This document shows, piece after piece, positions 18,067 to 19,731 of a stretch of DNA of 19,731 nucleotides (position 1 is its first letter; each line of letters opens with the position of its first letter). The notes below the pieces were generated by a model, which ran no database searches, was not told the origin of the DNA, and saw only the letters and a list, made by a program, of their open reading frames with translations. Where the stretch lies: assembly GCA_937891595.1 (NCBI GenBank), contig CALATF010000058.1, positions 1-19,731 on the forward strand, in the 5' to 3' direction. Origin of the DNA: an uncultured Clostridia bacterium. GTDB lineage: Bacteria; Bacillota; Clostridia; Christensenellales; UBA1242. The position numbers were made by a program, and so were the translations under genes.

Positions 18067-19731
18067 ATGATAGCTGAAGTTATAGTAGATGTTCTATCCT
18101 CTAGCGTCGATAAAGTTTTTGATTATTTAATACCAGAAAACTTAGACGTAGTTGTTGGTGATAGGGTTGATGTTCCTTTTGGTACAAGAAAAATTGATGG
18201 GTTTATTATAAATATTAAACAAACTTCAAACTATGACAAAGCTAAATTAAAAAGTATTTTGTCTAAAAAGGATGCACAACCTTTACTATCACAAAACATG
18301 GTAAGGTTGTGTTTTTTTATGAAAAAAAAGTTTTATTTGCGTCTTGCAGATACAATAAGACTTTTCTTACCACCTATGGTTAGAAATGGTAAAATTAAAG
18401 AAAAAATAGTTAATTATGTATATCTAAATACAGATGATTTTTCTTGTATAAAATCTAGTGCTAAAAAGCAATTAGAAGCTTTAATTTATTTAAAAGAAAA
18501 AGGCGAAGAAAAACAAAGTATTTTAAACCAAAAATTCGGTTCAAGTGCAATTAAAACCTTGCTTGATAAACAGTTAATTAAATTAAAACAAATTCAAGAA
18601 GATAGACTACCAGATAATAAATTTAGTGTAGTTAAAAAGGAAATTGTTTTAAATTCTCAACAGCAACAAGCGGTAGATATAATAACTAAAACTAATTATC
18701 AAACCTTTTTGTTACATGGTGTAACGGGCAGTGGTAAAACAGAGGTGTATATTAATTGCATTAAAGATGCCTTAAAAAAAGGTAAAACAGCAATTATGTT
18801 AGTTCCAGAAATTTCACTAACTCCCCAAATGTTTGCTAGGTTTAGAAATGCTTTTGGAGATACAGTTGCTATTTTACATAGTTCACTTTCTCAAGGAGAA
18901 AGGTATGATGAGTGGAATAGATTAAAAAGCGGTAAAGCTAAGATAGCAATAGGTGCACGCTCTTGCATATTTGCACCCCTTGATAATATAGGACTAATAG
19001 TTGTTGATGAAGAACATGATAGCAGTTACTATAGCGAAAGTAATCCTAGGTTTCACACTCATGAGGTTGCAAGATATTTAGCATATCTTAATAATTGTCC
19101 TGTAATTTTAGGTAGCGCAACACCAAGTATAGAAAGCTATCATTTAGCTAAAAAAGGCGAATATAGTCTTATTCAATTAACAAATCGTGCCAACCAAAGA
19201 GATTTGCCGAATATTGAACTTATTGACATGTTGCAAGAAATTCATAATGGCAACGCGGGGATATTTTCTTATAGGTTTTTAAGTGAATTAGAAAGTTGCA
19301 TAAAAAACAAGAAACAAGCAATGATTTTTATTAATCGTAGAGGTTTTTCTTCATTTTTAATGTGCAGGGAATGTGGCTATGTTCCTAAATGTGAAGATTG
19401 TGATGTTTCGCTTGTTTATCATAAAGATGATGATTTATTAAAATGTCATTATTGCAATAGAAGATATAGAACGCTAACTACTTGTCCAAATTGTAAAAGT
19501 AAGTCTATGCGTTTTGGTGCGGTAGGCACACAAAGAATAGTTGATGAACTTAAAAATATGTTTAATGTTCCTATTTTTAGGTTGGATAATGATTCTACAC
19601 AAAACAAAAATTCTTACATAGAAATACTAGAAGAATTTAATCATACAAGTCCAGCAATATTAGTAGGTACTCAAATGATTGCAAAAGGTCACGATTTTAA
19701 CAATGTAACTTTGGTAGGAATTGTTGATGCG
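18067..19731 (+). CDS. priA: Primosomal protein N' (replication restart helicase PriA), 3' end outside window
   Basis: PriA recognises stalled forks and D-loops, unwinds the lagging arm and reloads the replicative helicase. The frame is open for 555 residues to the window end. The N-terminal 3'-end-binding domain starts I-A-E-V-I-V-D-V and contains V-G-D-R-V-D-V-P-F-G. Walker A is V-T-G-S-G-K-T (219-225), and the DEEH box is at 314-317 followed by S-S-Y. G-S-A-T-P-S follows as motif III. All eight zinc cysteines are seen: C433, C436, C442, C445, C460, C463, C473 and C476. G-T-Q-M-I-A-K-G-H-D-F is near the end. Roughly the last quarter is missing. The start has AAGGA upstream. A terminator-like hairpin lies inside codons 70-84. 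Confidence 0.96.
   Translation, partial: MIAEVIVDVLSSSVDKVFDYLIPENLDVVVGDRVDVPFGTRKIDGFIINIKQTSNYDKAKLKSILSKKDAQPLLSQNMVRLCFFMKKKFYLRLADTIRLFLPPMVRNGKIKEKIVNYVYLNTDDFSCIKSSAKKQLEALIYLKEKGEEKQSILNQKFGSSAIKTLLDKQLIKLKQIQEDRLPDNKFSVVKKEIVLNSQQQQAVDIITKTNYQTFLLHGVTGSGKTEVYINCIKDALKKGKTAIMLVPEISLTPQMFARFRNAFGDTVAILHSSLSQGERYDEWNRLKSGKAKIAIGARSCIFAPLDNIGLIVVDEEHDSSYYSESNPRFHTHEVARYLAYLNNCPVILGSATPSIESYHLAKKGEYSLIQLTNRANQRDLPNIELIDMLQEIHNGNAGIFSYRFLSELESCIKNKKQAMIFINRRGFSSFLMCRECGYVPKCEDCDVSLVYHKDDDLLKCHYCNRRYRTLTTCPNCKSKSMRFGAVGTQRIVDELKNMFNVPIFRLDNDSTQNKNSYIEILEEFNHTSPAILVGTQMIAKGHDFNNVTLVGIVDA
18275..18318 (+). promoter_or_regulatory. Terminator-like hairpin inside the 5' part of priA
   Basis: CACAACCTTTAC (18275-18286) pairs with GTAAGGTTGTG (18301-18311) with one bulged T, giving 11 base pairs around a 14-base loop. 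Seven T follow directly (18312-18318). The structure has the layout of an intrinsic terminator on the coding strand, but lies within codons 70-84 of priA. Translation would normally suppress it. Confidence 0.5.

Overview
The window looks like a chromosomal segment of a low-GC Bacillota (clostridial-type) bacterium. The DNA is strongly AT-rich, and most genes have AGGAGG-like ribosome binding sites. DnaK lacks the N-terminal insert of about 20 residues found in Gram-negative DnaK. The heat-shock operon has the HrcA/CIRCE layout. The genus cannot be told from the sequence alone.

Region 1 (1-3853) is an accessory island of five related genes. Two are on the plus strand (the first cut by the window edge) and three on the minus strand. 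The two groups converge on a bidirectional terminator. All four complete products have the layout of a HipA/CtkA-like protein kinase: a beta-strand Lys, an S-A-E helix, an N-x-D-(x4)-N catalytic loop and a D-x-E metal-binding motif. They also share a C-terminal tail. No HipB-like antitoxin gene is visible. The minus-strand copies have lost the His usual in the catalytic loop, and one carries an in-frame 51-bp tandem duplication. This is the most unusual part of the window.

Region 2 (about 3870-4300) is intergenic. It holds a minus-strand promoter for the kinase trio and the plus-strand heat-shock promoter with a perfect CIRCE operator.

Region 3 (4301-11355) is the chaperone and translation block: hrcA, grpE, dnaK, dnaJ, then rsmE, mtaB and rpsU. 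HrcA represses its own operon through CIRCE. GrpE and DnaJ drive the DnaK cycle. RsmE methylates 16S rRNA, MtaB thiomethylates tRNA, and rpsU encodes ribosomal protein S21. prmA, often found between dnaJ and rsmE, is absent.

Region 4 (11433-13341) has two genes I do not recognise. One is a putative zinc metallopeptidase-like protein with an HExxH motif. The other is a small basic protein.

Region 5 (13479 to the end) is a DNA maintenance block: pcrA and ligA (adjacent, probably one transcript), then rpoZ and a priA cut by the window end.

A cross-cutting feature is that rsmE, the HExxH gene and pcrA each have a good sigma-A-type promoter whose -10 box lies only 6-7 bases before the start codon, with no ribosome binding site. 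This predicts leaderless mRNAs. In two of the three, the -35 box overlaps the terminator of the gene before.
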